A stretch of DNA of 33,424 bases from JAVWHX01 sp036639875 (GCA_036639875.1 JAVWHX010000022.1:1-33424); one strand, 5' to 3'; counted from the stretch's first letter, positions 1-8,557 are shown. Notes: generated by a model from the letters alone, not told the origin. Numbers and translations are program-made.

Positions 1-133
1 GACGGTTGTTGTCATTACACATAATTCTGCTTTAGCACCAATGGCAGATCGTGTGATTCATTTAAGAAACGGAAAAGTATATGGTGTTGAGGAAAATAAA
101 AATCCTCAATCTATTGAAGAAATTGAATGGTAA
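1..133 (+). CDS. ABC transporter ATP-binding protein, C-terminal fragment (5' end outside window)
   Basis: A reading frame open from base 2 ends with TAA at 131-133 and encodes about 43 residues. The fragment begins TVVVITHNSALAPMADRVI and continues with HLRNGKV. The THN is the H-loop (switch) His of an ABC ATPase, and the following segment is the usual end of the LolD/MacB-type nucleotide-binding domain. Walker A, Walker B and the signature motif lie upstream of the window. The stop overlaps the start of the permease gene by 7 bases, so the two are translationally coupled and almost certainly form one transporter in the inner (only) membrane. The substrate cannot be deduced. Confidence 0.85.
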   Translation, partial: TVVVITHNSALAPMADRVIHLRNGKVYGVEENKNPQSIEEIEW

Positions 134-3100
134 AGAAAAAGAGTGTTTATTGGAAAAATTTAAGAAGATCAACACTTAAATCTAAATCCAGATTTTTATC
201 TATCTTTTCAATTGTATTTCTAGGTGCTGCCTTCTTTGCTGGGTTAAGGAATACACCAGGGACAATGATGTTGTCTATGGATGATTATTTAGATAAATAT
301 AATTTTGCTGATTTAACTTATATTGTCTCACTTGGTTTTAGTGAAGATGATATTAAAGCTGTTGAAAAGACTGAAGGTATTGATAAGATTGAATATGGAT
401 ATCAATTTGATGCTTTAATGTCAATAAATAATCAATTGTCAGGTATAAAGGTTTATACGAGTCAAAGTTTTCATGATGAAATGATTAATCAACCAGATTT
501 AAAAGATGGGCGTTATCCCACAAAGGATAACGAATGTGTTATTGATGAATTGATGGTAGGGGATAATAAGAAGATTGGAGATTTTATTGAAATTTCTAAT
601 GATCAAGGAAAGAAAAAGTTTGAAATTGTTGGGATTGTTAATGATCCTAGATTTATTGCTGATACTGATCGAGGAACCAATTCATTAGGCGATGGAACAA
701 ATGCTGGATATATTGAAATCTTAAATCAAGATAATGCTTTTTTAGCAATGCCTAAAGATTTATATGATTTACGTGATGAAACAGTTTTATATAATCAAAT
801 TTCAGTAAGTGTTAAAGGGGCTGAGGATTATAATATCTTTAGTGATGATTATGATGAATATATTGAAACTGTCAATACGAAGATAAAGAGTTCTTTATCT
901 TTACGTAGTAGTGATTTATATGAAAAACTAACAAGTGATGCAAATAGTGAGTTATCAAGTGCTGAAGATAAATATAATGATGGTCTTGATGCTTATACAA
1001 AAGGTAAGAATGTTTTTGAAGAAAAAATATTAAAAGCAAAAATTCAACTTACTGAAGCAAAGATGACTTTAGCAAGTAAAGAAGCTGAATTTTTAAAGGG
1101 ACAAGGACAAGCTAATCAACAACAAAAGGAAATGGCAGGGACTCTAGAACAATCTGCTCAACAACTTCAAAAAGATTTAGATGCATTAAAAAAACAATTA
1201 GAAGAATTCCAAAAGAATCCAACAACAACTCCTCCTAATCTAGAAGGAGTTATGAAAGATTTAGAATCTATTTCTAAAATGTTAAATTCAACATCTTCAG
1301 CATTAAATGGTTTATCACAATTAACAGATGCTGATTTAAAAATCCAACAAGCAAAACTTCAAATTCAACAACAAGAAAACAAGTTAACTTTAGAAGAATT
1401 GAAAACCAGAAGTAAACTAGAAGATACAAAGAATCAGTTGGATGTGGCTAAGGGTAAAATCAATCAAGCTCATGAGGATGTTGATAAGATTCCTAAAGGA
1501 AAACTTTATACGCTTACTTGTCATGAAAATGCTGGTGTTATGTCATATGATGCTAATACTGATTCAATATCATCAATTGCAAATGTTTTCCCTTTGATGT
1601 TCTTCTTAGTGGCAGCACTTGTTTCTTTAACAACGATGACACGTATGGTAGAAGAACAAAGAAATCAAAATGGAACATTAAGAGCATTGGGATATTCTAA
1701 AACAGATATTATTAAACAATATGTTGTTTATGTTATCTTAGCTACTTCTATTGCATGTGCATTAGGAATAGTTGTTGGAACACAATTTTTCCCAAGAATT
1801 ATATGTTATTTATATAATTTGATGTTGTTTAAAGTTGATGTATCAATATTGATATTCTCTGATAGTATTATTGCGTTACAAACTGTATTTATATCAGTTG
1901 TTGTGACAATGATAGCAACTTTATCTGTATGTTTAAGTGAATTGAATTTAATGCCTGCGGTCTTGATGAGACCTAAGTCTCCTAAGATTGGAAAAAGAAT
2001 TGTCTTAGAAAGAATTAATTTTATTTGGAAACGTCTTTCTTTTAATCATAAAGTCACAATGAGAAATATCTTTAGATATAAAAAACGTTTCCTTATGTCT
2101 ATTATAGGTATTGCAGGTTGTACTGCATTAATTATTACAGGTTTTGGAATTCGTTCATCAGTATCTCAAATTGTTGATTTACAATATAGTAATGTTTTCA
2201 CTTATGATGCAGTTGTACGTTTAGAAGATGAAGTTTCTGTTAATGAGGCTAAAAAGTATCAAACACAACTCTTACAAAGAGATGAAGTGAATAATGTTGA
2301 ATATGTCTTAAATCAAAGTGTTAATCTTTTAAAGAACAAAGAAGATCTTTATGCCTCAATGATTGTTTATCAATCATTGGATAATATTCAAAACTTTATT
2401 CATTTTGAAGATTTTACAAGCTCTAAAAATTTGACATTAGATGATGATGGTGTCATTATTTCAGCAAAAACAGCTGAACTATTGAAAGTGGATGAAGGTG
2501 ATACGATTGATGTAGAAATCAATGGTGATAAATATAATGTGAAAATAGCTGGTGTTATGAAAAACTATTTTATGAATTATATTTATATGTCACAGAACCT
2601 TTATGAGGAATTGACAAGTAAGGATTTAAAAGTTAATCATGCATTTATGACTATGAAAAAACTTGACCAATCATATAAAACAAGTATTGAAGATTATATG
2701 AAAGAAAAAGGATATGGGAATATATCTGCTATTAGTTCCTATGGATCTGATTTTAATGATGAGATTAAGAGTATTGATATTGTTGTTGTCATATTAATTA
2801 TATGTGCTGGAGCGCTAAGCTTTATTGTATTGTATAATTTAACGAATATTAATATTCAGGAGAGAAAGAGTGAAATAGCAACGATTAAAGTCTTGGGCTT
2901 TAGGCGGAAAGAAGTCTATGATTATATCTTTAGAGAAAATATTATTCTTTCGATGATTGGCTCCTTAGTAGGTTTAGTCTTTGGATATTTCTTACATCAG
3001 TTTATTATTAGAACAGTAGAATTAGAAGTCACTATGTTCGTCAGAACTCTTGATATTTATAGTTATCTTTATGCGTTTATAATCACAATGGGATTCACAT

Positions 3101-3174
3101 TCCTTATTAATTATACAATGAGAAGAGTATTAAATAAGGTAGACATGGTTGAATCACTTAAAAGTATAGAATAA
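127..3174 (+). CDS. ABC transporter permease, FtsX/MacB type, with coiled-coil insert
   Basis: This 1015-residue membrane protein has a transmembrane (TM) segment near residues 22-42, then a large extracytoplasmic region. A first FtsX domain follows (TMs around 485-510, 535-555 and 590-610). A second TM-periplasmic-FtsX module has a TM near 660-680 and three TMs between about 900 and 1005. Residues about 270-460 are rich in Q, K, E and L in heptad-like order (for example QQQKEMAGTLEQSAQQLQKD) and should form a long coiled coil outside the membrane. This two-FtsX arrangement is typical of Gram-positive ABC exporters or mechanotransmitters of about 1000 residues. The gene starts inside the end of its ATPase gene. 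A hairpin directly at its stop ends the unit. Cargo is unknown: export of a lipid or peptide, or control of a cell-wall enzyme, are all possible. Confidence 0.85.
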   Translation: MVKKKSVYWKNLRRSTLKSKSRFLSIFSIVFLGAAFFAGLRNTPGTMMLSMDDYLDKYNFADLTYIVSLGFSEDDIKAVEKTEGIDKIEYGYQFDALMSINNQLSGIKVYTSQSFHDEMINQPDLKDGRYPTKDNECVIDELMVGDNKKIGDFIEISNDQGKKKFEIVGIVNDPRFIADTDRGTNSLGDGTNAGYIEILNQDNAFLAMPKDLYDLRDETVLYNQISVSVKGAEDYNIFSDDYDEYIETVNTKIKSSLSLRSSDLYEKLTSDANSELSSAEDKYNDGLDAYTKGKNVFEEKILKAKIQLTEAKMTLASKEAEFLKGQGQANQQQKEMAGTLEQSAQQLQKDLDALKKQLEEFQKNPTTTPPNLEGVMKDLESISKMLNSTSSALNGLSQLTDADLKIQQAKLQIQQQENKLTLEELKTRSKLEDTKNQLDVAKGKINQAHEDVDKIPKGKLYTLTCHENAGVMSYDANTDSISSIANVFPLMFFLVAALVSLTTMTRMVEEQRNQNGTLRALGYSKTDIIKQYVVYVILATSIACALGIVVGTQFFPRIICYLYNLMLFKVDVSILIFSDSIIALQTVFISVVVTMIATLSVCLSELNLMPAVLMRPKSPKIGKRIVLERINFIWKRLSFNHKVTMRNIFRYKKRFLMSIIGIAGCTALIITGFGIRSSVSQIVDLQYSNVFTYDAVVRLEDEVSVNEAKKYQTQLLQRDEVNNVEYVLNQSVNLLKNKEDLYASMIVYQSLDNIQNFIHFEDFTSSKNLTLDDDGVIISAKTAELLKVDEGDTIDVEINGDKYNVKIAGVMKNYFMNYIYMSQNLYEELTSKDLKVNHAFMTMKKLDQSYKTSIEDYMKEKGYGNISAISSYGSDFNDEIKSIDIVVVILIICAGALSFIVLYNLTNINIQERKSEIATIKVLGFRRKEVYDYIFRENIILSMIGSLVGLVFGYFLHQFIIRTVELEVTMFVRTLDIYSYLYAFIITMGFTFLINYTMRRVLNKVDMVESLKSIE

Positions 3175-3198
3175 TCGAGATATTTTATCTCGATTATT
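3170..3198 (+). terminator. Rho-independent terminator after the FtsX permease
   Basis: Perfect 13-bp inverted repeat (arms 3170-3182 and 3186-3198, loop TTT) followed by the T-rich TTTCTTTAT. It overlaps the stop codon of the permease gene and separates it from the liv operon. The T tract is interrupted, so efficiency is uncertain. Confidence 0.75.
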
Positions 3199-3258
3199 TC
3201 TTTATAGTCGAAATTTTAAAAGGAATTTTAGAAAATTAGATAAAAGTTTTGATTTTTA

Positions 3259-3286
3259 TTGACTTGTTTGTAAAGATAGGTATAAT
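3259..3286 (+). promoter_or_regulatory. Vegetative promoter of the liv operon
   Basis: TTGACT (3259-3264), 16-bp spacer, perfect TATAAT (3281-3286). The predicted start near 3293 leaves a leader of about 33 bases with the SD AAAGGGGAG before the livJ ATG at 3326. I see no T-box, leader peptide or obvious CodY site. Confidence 0.75.
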
Positions 3287-3325
3287 GGAATGTATATTAT
3301 AAATACGTAAAAAGGGGAGACGTTT

Positions 3326-4465
3326 ATGAATTTTAAGAAAGTATTATCAACTGTTGCTGTAGCAAGTATGTTAGTTGCTTGTGGTGGCGGAGAAACAAAA
3401 GAATCAAATGGGAAAGAAGTTATTAAGATTGGATTTGTAGGTCCTACTTCTGGACAAACATCTACTTATGGTATACCTGTTGCTAACTCTGTTGAATTAG
3501 CAATTGCTGATTATAATGCATCTAAGGATGCAAAATACCAAGTTGAACTTATAAAAGAAGATTCAATTGGTGATGCAACTCAAGCTGTTAATGTTTACAA
3601 TAACTTAGTTAGTAAGGGTGTTGTTGGAATTGTTGGGCCTGTATTAACAGGTGAAAGTTTAGCTGTTGGAGAAGCTTCTCAAGCTAAGAAAACACCAATC
3701 GTTTCTTCAAGTGCTTCTGGAGATAATGTTACTTTAAACAAAGATGGTTCAACAAAACCAAACTTCTTTAGAACATGTTCTAATGATTCACATGGTGGAC
3801 AATTTATTGCTTCTAAAGTTGTTGATGGAACTATTAAAGCAAACAAGATTGCTGTTTTAACAAATAGTGATAGTGATTATAGTATTGGATGTACTGAATC
3901 TTTCTTGGCAGAAGCTAAGAAAGGCAATAAAGAAATTGTTGTTCAAGAAAAATACAATGATTCTACAACTGATTTTAAAACTTTCATTACAAAAGTTATG
4001 AATTCAGGTGCTGATGCTGTCTTTATTCCTGATTATTACGAAGTTATTGCTAAAATGGTTAATCAATTTAAAGGTGCAGGTTTTAATGGTACATTCTTAG
4101 GTACTGATGGTTGGGATGGTGTTCTTGAAGTTAAAGGTGTAGATAAGACAATTTTCAATGGTGCTTATTATACAAATACATTCGATGATACTGTTGAACC
4201 AGTTCAAAACTATGTTAAGAACTATAAAGCTAAATTTAATTCTGAAACAAATATGTTTGGAACAATGGCTTACGATGCTACAATGGTATTGATTAAAGCT
4301 GTTGAAAATGCTGGAAGTACTGATCCTGAAAAAGTATGTGCTGCATTAGAAAAAACTGATTATCAAGGAATTACTGGTAAATTCACTTATGATAAACAAC
4401 ATAATCCAACTAAGGATTTAGTTGTTAAAACAATCAAGGATGGAAAGTATAGTTACTTAGATTAG
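3326..4465 (+). CDS. livJ: Branched-chain amino acid ABC transporter, substrate-binding lipoprotein
   Basis: This is the extracellular binding component of a HAAT-family (Liv) importer, 379 residues. The N-terminus has a short positive region, a hydrophobic stretch and a lipobox LVAC with Cys19 as the lipidation site, followed by a GGGE linker. The mature protein begins IKIGFVGPTSGQTSTYG, the usual opening of periplasmic-binding fold type I proteins, and includes GDATQAVNVYNNLV and GTDGWDG segments characteristic of the family. It is the first gene of livJHMGF and lies behind a strong promoter. A hairpin between it and livH probably gives it higher expression than the membrane parts. Leu/Ile/Val is the usual ligand, but other amino acids or amides are possible for this family. 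Confidence 0.93.
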   Translation: MNFKKVLSTVAVASMLVACGGGETKESNGKEVIKIGFVGPTSGQTSTYGIPVANSVELAIADYNASKDAKYQVELIKEDSIGDATQAVNVYNNLVSKGVVGIVGPVLTGESLAVGEASQAKKTPIVSSSASGDNVTLNKDGSTKPNFFRTCSNDSHGGQFIASKVVDGTIKANKIAVLTNSDSDYSIGCTESFLAEAKKGNKEIVVQEKYNDSTTDFKTFITKVMNSGADAVFIPDYYEVIAKMVNQFKGAGFNGTFLGTDGWDGVLEVKGVDKTIFNGAYYTNTFDDTVEPVQNYVKNYKAKFNSETNMFGTMAYDATMVLIKAVENAGSTDPEKVCAALEKTDYQGITGKFTYDKQHNPTKDLVVKTIKDGKYSYLD

Positions 4466-4477
4466 TAAATTGAAATG

Positions 4478-4505
4478 AAGGAGATTCTTCTCCTTTGTTT
4501 TTTTT
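4478..4505 (+). terminator. Intra-operon hairpin with U tract between livJ and livH
   Basis: AAGGAGA (4478-4484), loop TTCT, TCTCCTT (4489-4495), then TGTTTTTTTT to 4505. It has the form of a short rho-independent terminator, yet the remaining liv genes follow with no visible promoter, so it should be a partial terminator or a processing/stability element. The 3' arm CTCCTT (4490-4495) can also pair with AAGGAG (4510-4515) in the livH SD. Confidence 0.7.
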
Positions 4506-4522
4506 GGAGAAGGAGGATATAT

Positions 4523-5398
4523 ATGGATTTTATAACACAAGTTATTAATGGGCTTAGTACTGGAAGTATGTATGCATTGGTTGCGATTGGATATACAATG
4601 GTATATGGTATTGCGAAGATGATTAACTTTGCTCATGGGGAAATTATTATGGTTGGTGCTTATCTTGCATTTGTTGTTAGTACTATGCTTGGTATGCCAG
4701 TTATTGCAAGCGTTATTATTTCAATTATTGGTTGTGCAATTTTAGGTATGACAATTGAAAAGGTTGCTTATAAACCTTTAAGAAATAGTGGGGGATTATC
4801 TGTATTAATTACGGCTATTGGTGTCAGTTATTTATTACAAAATTTATTCTTAATTATTTTTGGGTCTGCATCAATTACTTTTCCAAGTTTTATGCCTAAT
4901 GGAGCAATAGATTTTTTTGGTGCTCAAATTACATATGTTTCATTATTATCATTGGTTTTGACTTCTATTTGTACTATTTTACTATTGTTATTTATTAATA
5001 AGACAAAATTGGGTAAAGCAATGCGAGCAGTTAGTGAAGATAAAGGTGCTGCTGAGTTGATGGGGATTAATGTTAACAATACTGTTTCTATGACTTTTGC
5101 TATTGGTTCTGGTCTAGGGGCTATTGCAGGTATTATCTATGGAATAAGTTATTCTTTAATTAATCCTTATATTGGAGTTATGCTTGGAATTAAAGCATTT
5201 ATTGCTGCTGTTCTTGGTGGTATTGGAAGTATTCCTGGAGCTATGGTTGGTGGTCTTTTAATAGGTGTTGCTGAATCAATTACAATTTCTTATATTTCTT
5301 CTTCTTTTAGTGATGCTGTTGTTTTTGGGATTTTAATTTTTATTCTTCTTGTTAAACCTGCTGGTTTATTTGGAAAGAATATTAGAGAGAAAGTGTAG
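4523..5398 (+). CDS. livH: Branched-chain amino acid ABC transporter permease LivH
   Basis: One of the two membrane subunits of the Liv importer, 291 residues from this start. It begins MDFITQVINGLSTGSMYALV, the standard LivH opening, and contains MVYGIAKMINFAHGEI, the conserved family motif near the first helices. About eight hydrophobic helices span the protein, with the EAA-like coupling segment LGKAMRAVSEDKGAAELMGI between helices. The frame is open 16 codons further upstream (to 4475), but that extension lies in the hairpin. The ATG at 4523 has a strong SD (AGGAGG at 4511-4516), so I chose it. It is followed immediately by livM. Confidence 0.93.
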   Translation: MDFITQVINGLSTGSMYALVAIGYTMVYGIAKMINFAHGEIIMVGAYLAFVVSTMLGMPVIASVIISIIGCAILGMTIEKVAYKPLRNSGGLSVLITAIGVSYLLQNLFLIIFGSASITFPSFMPNGAIDFFGAQITYVSLLSLVLTSICTILLLLFINKTKLGKAMRAVSEDKGAAELMGINVNNTVSMTFAIGSGLGAIAGIIYGISYSLINPYIGVMLGIKAFIAAVLGGIGSIPGAMVGGLLIGVAESITISYISSSFSDAVVFGILIFILLVKPAGLFGKNIREKV

Positions 5399-5407
5399 GT
5401 GATCAAG

Positions 5408-6355
5408 ATGAAAAAGAAGATAATTAAGGATTTTGTTTTATCATTTTTGATTGCTATGGTTATTTATGGTGTGATGATGTTTGCAATGAGTTCTGGAATT
5501 CTAGATACTTATTGGTCAGGAATCTTAGTTACTGCTGGTATTAATATTGTTTTGGCAACAAGTCTTAATCTAGCAAGTGGTTATTTGGGACAGTTAACAT
5601 TAGGTCATGCTGGATTTATGTCAGTTGGAGCTTATAGTTCTGCTTTGTGTAGTATCTATTTTGAAACACCATTTATTATTAGTTTACTTATTGGTGCAGT
5701 ATGTGCATGTTTGATTGGTATTCTTATTGGGATTCCTACTTTACGTTTAAAAGGGGATTACTTATGTATTATCACTTTGGCATTTAATGAAATCATTCGT
5801 GTTGTTATGCTAAATTTGGGTATCACAAATGGAGCTAAAGGTTTGATGGGAATACCTATGAAAACAGATTTTACGGCTGTCTTTTTGAGTGCTGTAATTA
5901 CGATTTATGTTATTTATTGTATTGTGAAATCAAGACAAGGTCGTGCTATTGTTTCAATTCGTGAAGATGAAACTGCAAGTGAACTTGCTGGAATTCCAAC
6001 TTCTTACTATAAAATTATGGCGTTTGCTATTTCGGCATTCTTTGCTGGATTAGCAGGTGGTCTTTACGCTCATTATATTACAATCCTTATTCCTAAGGTA
6101 TTTGATTATAATAAGTCAGTAGAAATATTGGTTATGGTTGTATTAGGTGGTTTGGGTAATTTAAAAGGATCTGTTATTGCAGCAATTGTAATGACAATTT
6201 TACCAGAGTATTTACGTGCTTTTTCTGAATATCGTATGTTGTTATATGCAGTTGTTTTAATTGCAGCAATGATTATTAAAGAAAAAAATCTTATTCCTCT
6301 TATAAAAGCAAAACTTTCTAAGAAAAAGGAAATGAATGGGGAGGTGCAAGAATAA
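5408..6355 (+). CDS. livM: Branched-chain amino acid ABC transporter permease LivM
   Basis: Second membrane subunit of the Liv importer, about 315 residues. Typical segments are NIVLATSLNLASGYLGQLTL, GHAGFMSVGAYSSAL and the coupling loop SRQGRAIVSIREDETASELA, followed by GIPTSYYKIMAFAISAFFAG. About eight to nine TM helices are visible. The ATG at 5408 is preferred because AGGTGATC at 5397-5404 exactly complements the 16S rRNA tail at good spacing. The GTG at 5399, in frame, lies within that SD and is less likely. The SD overlaps the livH stop, and the livM stop overlaps the livG start (TAATG), so translation of the operon is coupled. Confidence 0.93.
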   Translation: MKKKIIKDFVLSFLIAMVIYGVMMFAMSSGILDTYWSGILVTAGINIVLATSLNLASGYLGQLTLGHAGFMSVGAYSSALCSIYFETPFIISLLIGAVCACLIGILIGIPTLRLKGDYLCIITLAFNEIIRVVMLNLGITNGAKGLMGIPMKTDFTAVFLSAVITIYVIYCIVKSRQGRAIVSIREDETASELAGIPTSYYKIMAFAISAFFAGLAGGLYAHYITILIPKVFDYNKSVEILVMVVLGGLGNLKGSVIAAIVMTILPEYLRAFSEYRMLLYAVVLIAAMIIKEKNLIPLIKAKLSKKKEMNGEVQE

Positions 6356-7119
6356 TGGCTTTATTAAAGACTGAAGGTTTAGGTATTCAATTTGGTGGTT
6401 TAAAGGCTGTTGATGAGTTTAATTTTGAAATAGATAAGAATCAATTGTTTGGATTAATTGGACCAAATGGGGCAGGGAAAACAACTGTATTTAATCTTTT
6501 AACAGGTGTTTACAAGCCAACAAGTGGACAGATTACATTTGATGGTAAATCTTTATTAAAGATGTCACCAACTCAAATTACTCAATATGGTATAGCAAGA
6601 ACTTTCCAAAATATTCGTTTGTTTAAAAACATGACTGTTATTGATAATGTTAAAGTTGGATTGCATCACTCACAAAATTATAATCTTGTTGAGACTATTC
6701 TTCATACACGTAGATTCTTAAAAGGTGAAGAAGCTTTTGATGAAATGGCAATGAGTTTACTAAGAGTTTTTGATTTAGAACAATTTGCTTATGTTAAAGC
6801 GAGTAATCTTCCATATGGAAAACAAAGAAAATTAGAAATTGCAAGAGCACTTGCAACTTCTCCTAAATTATTATTGTTGGATGAACCAGCTGCTGGTATG
6901 AATCCTACTGAAACTGCTGAATTAATGGAAACTATTAAAATAGTTAGAGAAAAGTTCTCAATTGCTATTCTATTAATTGAGCATGATATGAAATTGGTTA
7001 TGGGTATTTGTGAAAAAATTGCTGTTTTAAACTTTGGAACAGTTCTTGCGTTTGGAACACCAGAAGAGATTAGAAACAATCCTGATGTTGTTGCTGCATA
7101 TTTAGGAAATGATGAATAG
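6355..7119 (+). CDS. livG: Branched-chain amino acid ABC transporter ATP-binding protein LivG
   Basis: Cytoplasmic ATPase of the Liv importer, 254 residues, the usual length. Walker A is GPNGAGKT at residues 36-43. The signature is the LivG-specific variant LPYGKQRKLEI instead of LSGGQ. Walker B is LLLLDEPAAGMNP, and the H-loop is in LLIEHDMKLVM. The segment GIARTFQNIRLFKNMTV is the LivG Q-loop region. The gene overlaps livM by one base, with SD GGGGAGGTG just upstream, and is followed 11 bases later by livF; the two proteins form the heterodimeric motor. Confidence 0.95.
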   Translation: MALLKTEGLGIQFGGLKAVDEFNFEIDKNQLFGLIGPNGAGKTTVFNLLTGVYKPTSGQITFDGKSLLKMSPTQITQYGIARTFQNIRLFKNMTVIDNVKVGLHHSQNYNLVETILHTRRFLKGEEAFDEMAMSLLRVFDLEQFAYVKASNLPYGKQRKLEIARALATSPKLLLLDEPAAGMNPTETAELMETIKIVREKFSIAILLIEHDMKLVMGICEKIAVLNFGTVLAFGTPEEIRNNPDVVAAYLGNDE

Positions 7120-7130
7120 GGGGCCACAAA

Positions 7131-7832
7131 ATGTTAAAAGTTGAAAATATAAATGTATTTTATGGTGTTATTCATGCGATTAAAGATGTTAGCTTTCATG
7201 TTCAACAAGGTGAAATTGTTGCATTGATTGGAGCTAATGGAGCTGGAAAGACTTCTGTTATGCATGCTTTAAGTGGCTTAATCAAAACAAGTAGTGGAAC
7301 AATCGAATTCTTAGAGAATGATATTGCAAGAGTTCCTGCTCATAAGATTATAGCTAAAGGTTTAGCTCAAGTTCCTGAAGGAAGACGTATTTTTTCTCAG
7401 TTATCTGTAGAAGATAATCTTGAAATGGGAGCTTATTTAAGAACTGATAGTAAGATTAATCAAGATTTAGAGAAAGTTTATGAAAGATTTCCTCGTTTGA
7501 AAGAACGTAAGAAACAATTGGCTGGAACTTTATCTGGTGGAGAACAACAAATGTTAGCAATGGGAAGAGCTTTAATGTCTAAACCAAAGCTATTATTATT
7601 AGATGAACCCTCAATGGGATTATCTCCAATCTTGGTTAATGAAATCTTTAAGATTATTCAAGAGATTAATAAAGAAGATGGTGTAACTGTATTATTGGTT
7701 GAACAAAATGCTAATAAGGCATTATCAATTGCAAATAGAGCATATGTATTAGAAACTGGAAATATTACAATTTCTGGTGATGCAAATGAGGTTGCTAGCA
7801 ATCCAAAAGTTAGAGAAGCTTATTTAGGTTAA
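7131..7832 (+). CDS. livF: Branched-chain amino acid ABC transporter ATP-binding protein LivF
   Basis: Second ATPase of the importer, 233 residues, normal length. Walker A is GANGAGKT (residues 34-41) and the Q-loop region reads GLAQVPEGRRIFSQLSVEDN, characteristic of LivF. The signature is LSGGEQQMLAMGRAL, Walker B LLLLDEPSMGLSP and the H-loop VLLVEQNANKAL (Gln in the place of His, as is usual in LivF). It is the last gene of the operon, with SD AGGGGG, followed at once by a strong terminator. Confidence 0.95.
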   Translation: MLKVENINVFYGVIHAIKDVSFHVQQGEIVALIGANGAGKTSVMHALSGLIKTSSGTIEFLENDIARVPAHKIIAKGLAQVPEGRRIFSQLSVEDNLEMGAYLRTDSKINQDLEKVYERFPRLKERKKQLAGTLSGGEQQMLAMGRALMSKPKLLLLDEPSMGLSPILVNEIFKIIQEINKEDGVTVLLVEQNANKALSIANRAYVLETGNITISGDANEVASNPKVREAYLG

Positions 7833-7834
7833 GC

Positions 7835-7875
7835 AGAATGGTTTTGATTATGAAATATCAAGACCATTCTTTTTT
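7835..7875 (+). terminator. Rho-independent terminator of the liv operon
   Basis: Fourteen-bp stem with one G-U pair (arms 7835-7848 and 7857-7870), followed by TTTTTTG. The hairpin runs into the last codons of the convergent gene at 7848-8348. The T run favours the plus direction; on the minus strand no T run follows. Confidence 0.88.
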
Positions 7876-8348
7876 GTTATACAGAGTTTTGTAACGCAAC
7901 TTTTTAATATAAAGGATATATAGATAAGTGAAATGATATTCATTGTATCAGTGTTTAAACATAATGACAGGATGAATGGGTGGATATAATATATGAATAA
8001 GCAACTTAGAATTGCCCAAACAATAAAGTATATAAGACAGATTCTTCCTTGATAGTTAAAGATATGTTTTGAATAATCCCAACATTTTTGATGAAAAATC
8101 TTTTCTATATATAGACTGCTTATATATTCTAATATTGTTAAAACAATACCGCCAATTATAAATGTTAATAATGGATTATTATAAATATATGGACTTAAGA
8201 TAATAAGACAAAGTGATCCTACTCCATATAAAGGAATGAAGGGACCTTTTAATAGTCCAGAAGAAATCCATTTCTTTTGAAATAGTGAAACATATACTGA
8301 TTCCATGAAATATCCTAATAGTGTATAAATAGAAAAATAGATTATCAT
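7848..8348 (-). CDS. CmpB-like putative ABC-transporter type IV membrane protein (PF06541-like)
   Basis: This 166-residue integral membrane protein has about four to five hydrophobic helices. It opens MIIYFSIYTLLGYFMESVYV and carries the pattern I associate with the CmpB family: GYFMES near the N-terminus, LKGPFIPLYGVGSL, then LEYISSLYIEKIF, CWDYS and NYQGRICL. These charged and aromatic positions are conserved in that family, whose function is not established despite the ABC-transporter label. The start has a good SD (AAAGGAGA). No ATPase partner is adjacent. It lies convergent to the liv operon and divergent from the NlpC/P60 gene, and I saw no convincing promoter for it. Confidence 0.7.
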   Translation of the reverse strand: MIIYFSIYTLLGYFMESVYVSLFQKKWISSGLLKGPFIPLYGVGSLCLIILSPYIYNNPLLTFIIGGIVLTILEYISSLYIEKIFHQKCWDYSKHIFNYQGRICLIYFIVWAILSCLFIYYIHPFILSLCLNTDTMNIISLIYISFILKSCVTKLCITKKNGLDIS

Positions 8349-8505
8349 AGCATTCTCCTTTATTTTACTTTATGAAATGTTATCAGAATATATGTCTAAA
8401 ACAGGGATATTATGGTTATAATTGTAATAAATCTTATATTTTTATAAAATATCAGAAAAAAGATGATTAAAATTATATTGATATAATCGATGTAATTCTA
8501 AAATC

Positions 8506-8522
8506 TTAAGAATTTCTTAAGA
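8506..8522 (+). promoter_or_regulatory. Possible response-regulator operator (direct repeat TTAAGA-N5-TTAAGA)
   Basis: TTAAGA at 8506-8511 and 8517-8522 are separated by 5 bases, an 11-bp period that is the geometry of OmpR/PhoB-family tandem sites. The extended unit TCTTAAGA is itself palindromic. The site ends 6 bases before the -35 box of the cell-wall hydrolase gene, a usual activator position. WalR-type regulators control such hydrolases in Firmicutes, but this is not the WalR consensus, so the regulator is unknown. Confidence 0.45.
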
Positions 8523-8528
8523 AAGTTG

Positions 8529-8557
8529 TGGACTTTTTGTGTACGTTGATTTATAAT
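8529..8557 (+). promoter_or_regulatory. Promoter of the NlpC/P60 hydrolase gene
   Basis: TGGACT (8529-8534, 4 of 6 matches to TTGACA), 17-bp spacer, perfect TATAAT (8552-8557). Start predicted near 8564; SD GAAAGGAGG precedes the ATG at 8592. Confidence 0.6.

Noticed and set aside
4475..4522. Upstream extension of livH
   Set aside because: The 16 extra codons lie inside the hairpin and T tract, have no SD and are unlike LivH; the ATG at 4523 has AGGAGG.
6789..7127. Minus-strand open frame of 112 codons opposite livG/livF
   Set aside because: It is the antisense shadow of livG, which has all ABC motifs; no SD and no recognisable protein.
8349..8500. Small RNA or riboswitch in the AT-rich gap between the CmpB-like and NlpC/P60 genes
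   Set aside because: Only AT-rich sequence without stable GC-containing stems or known aptamer motifs was seen.
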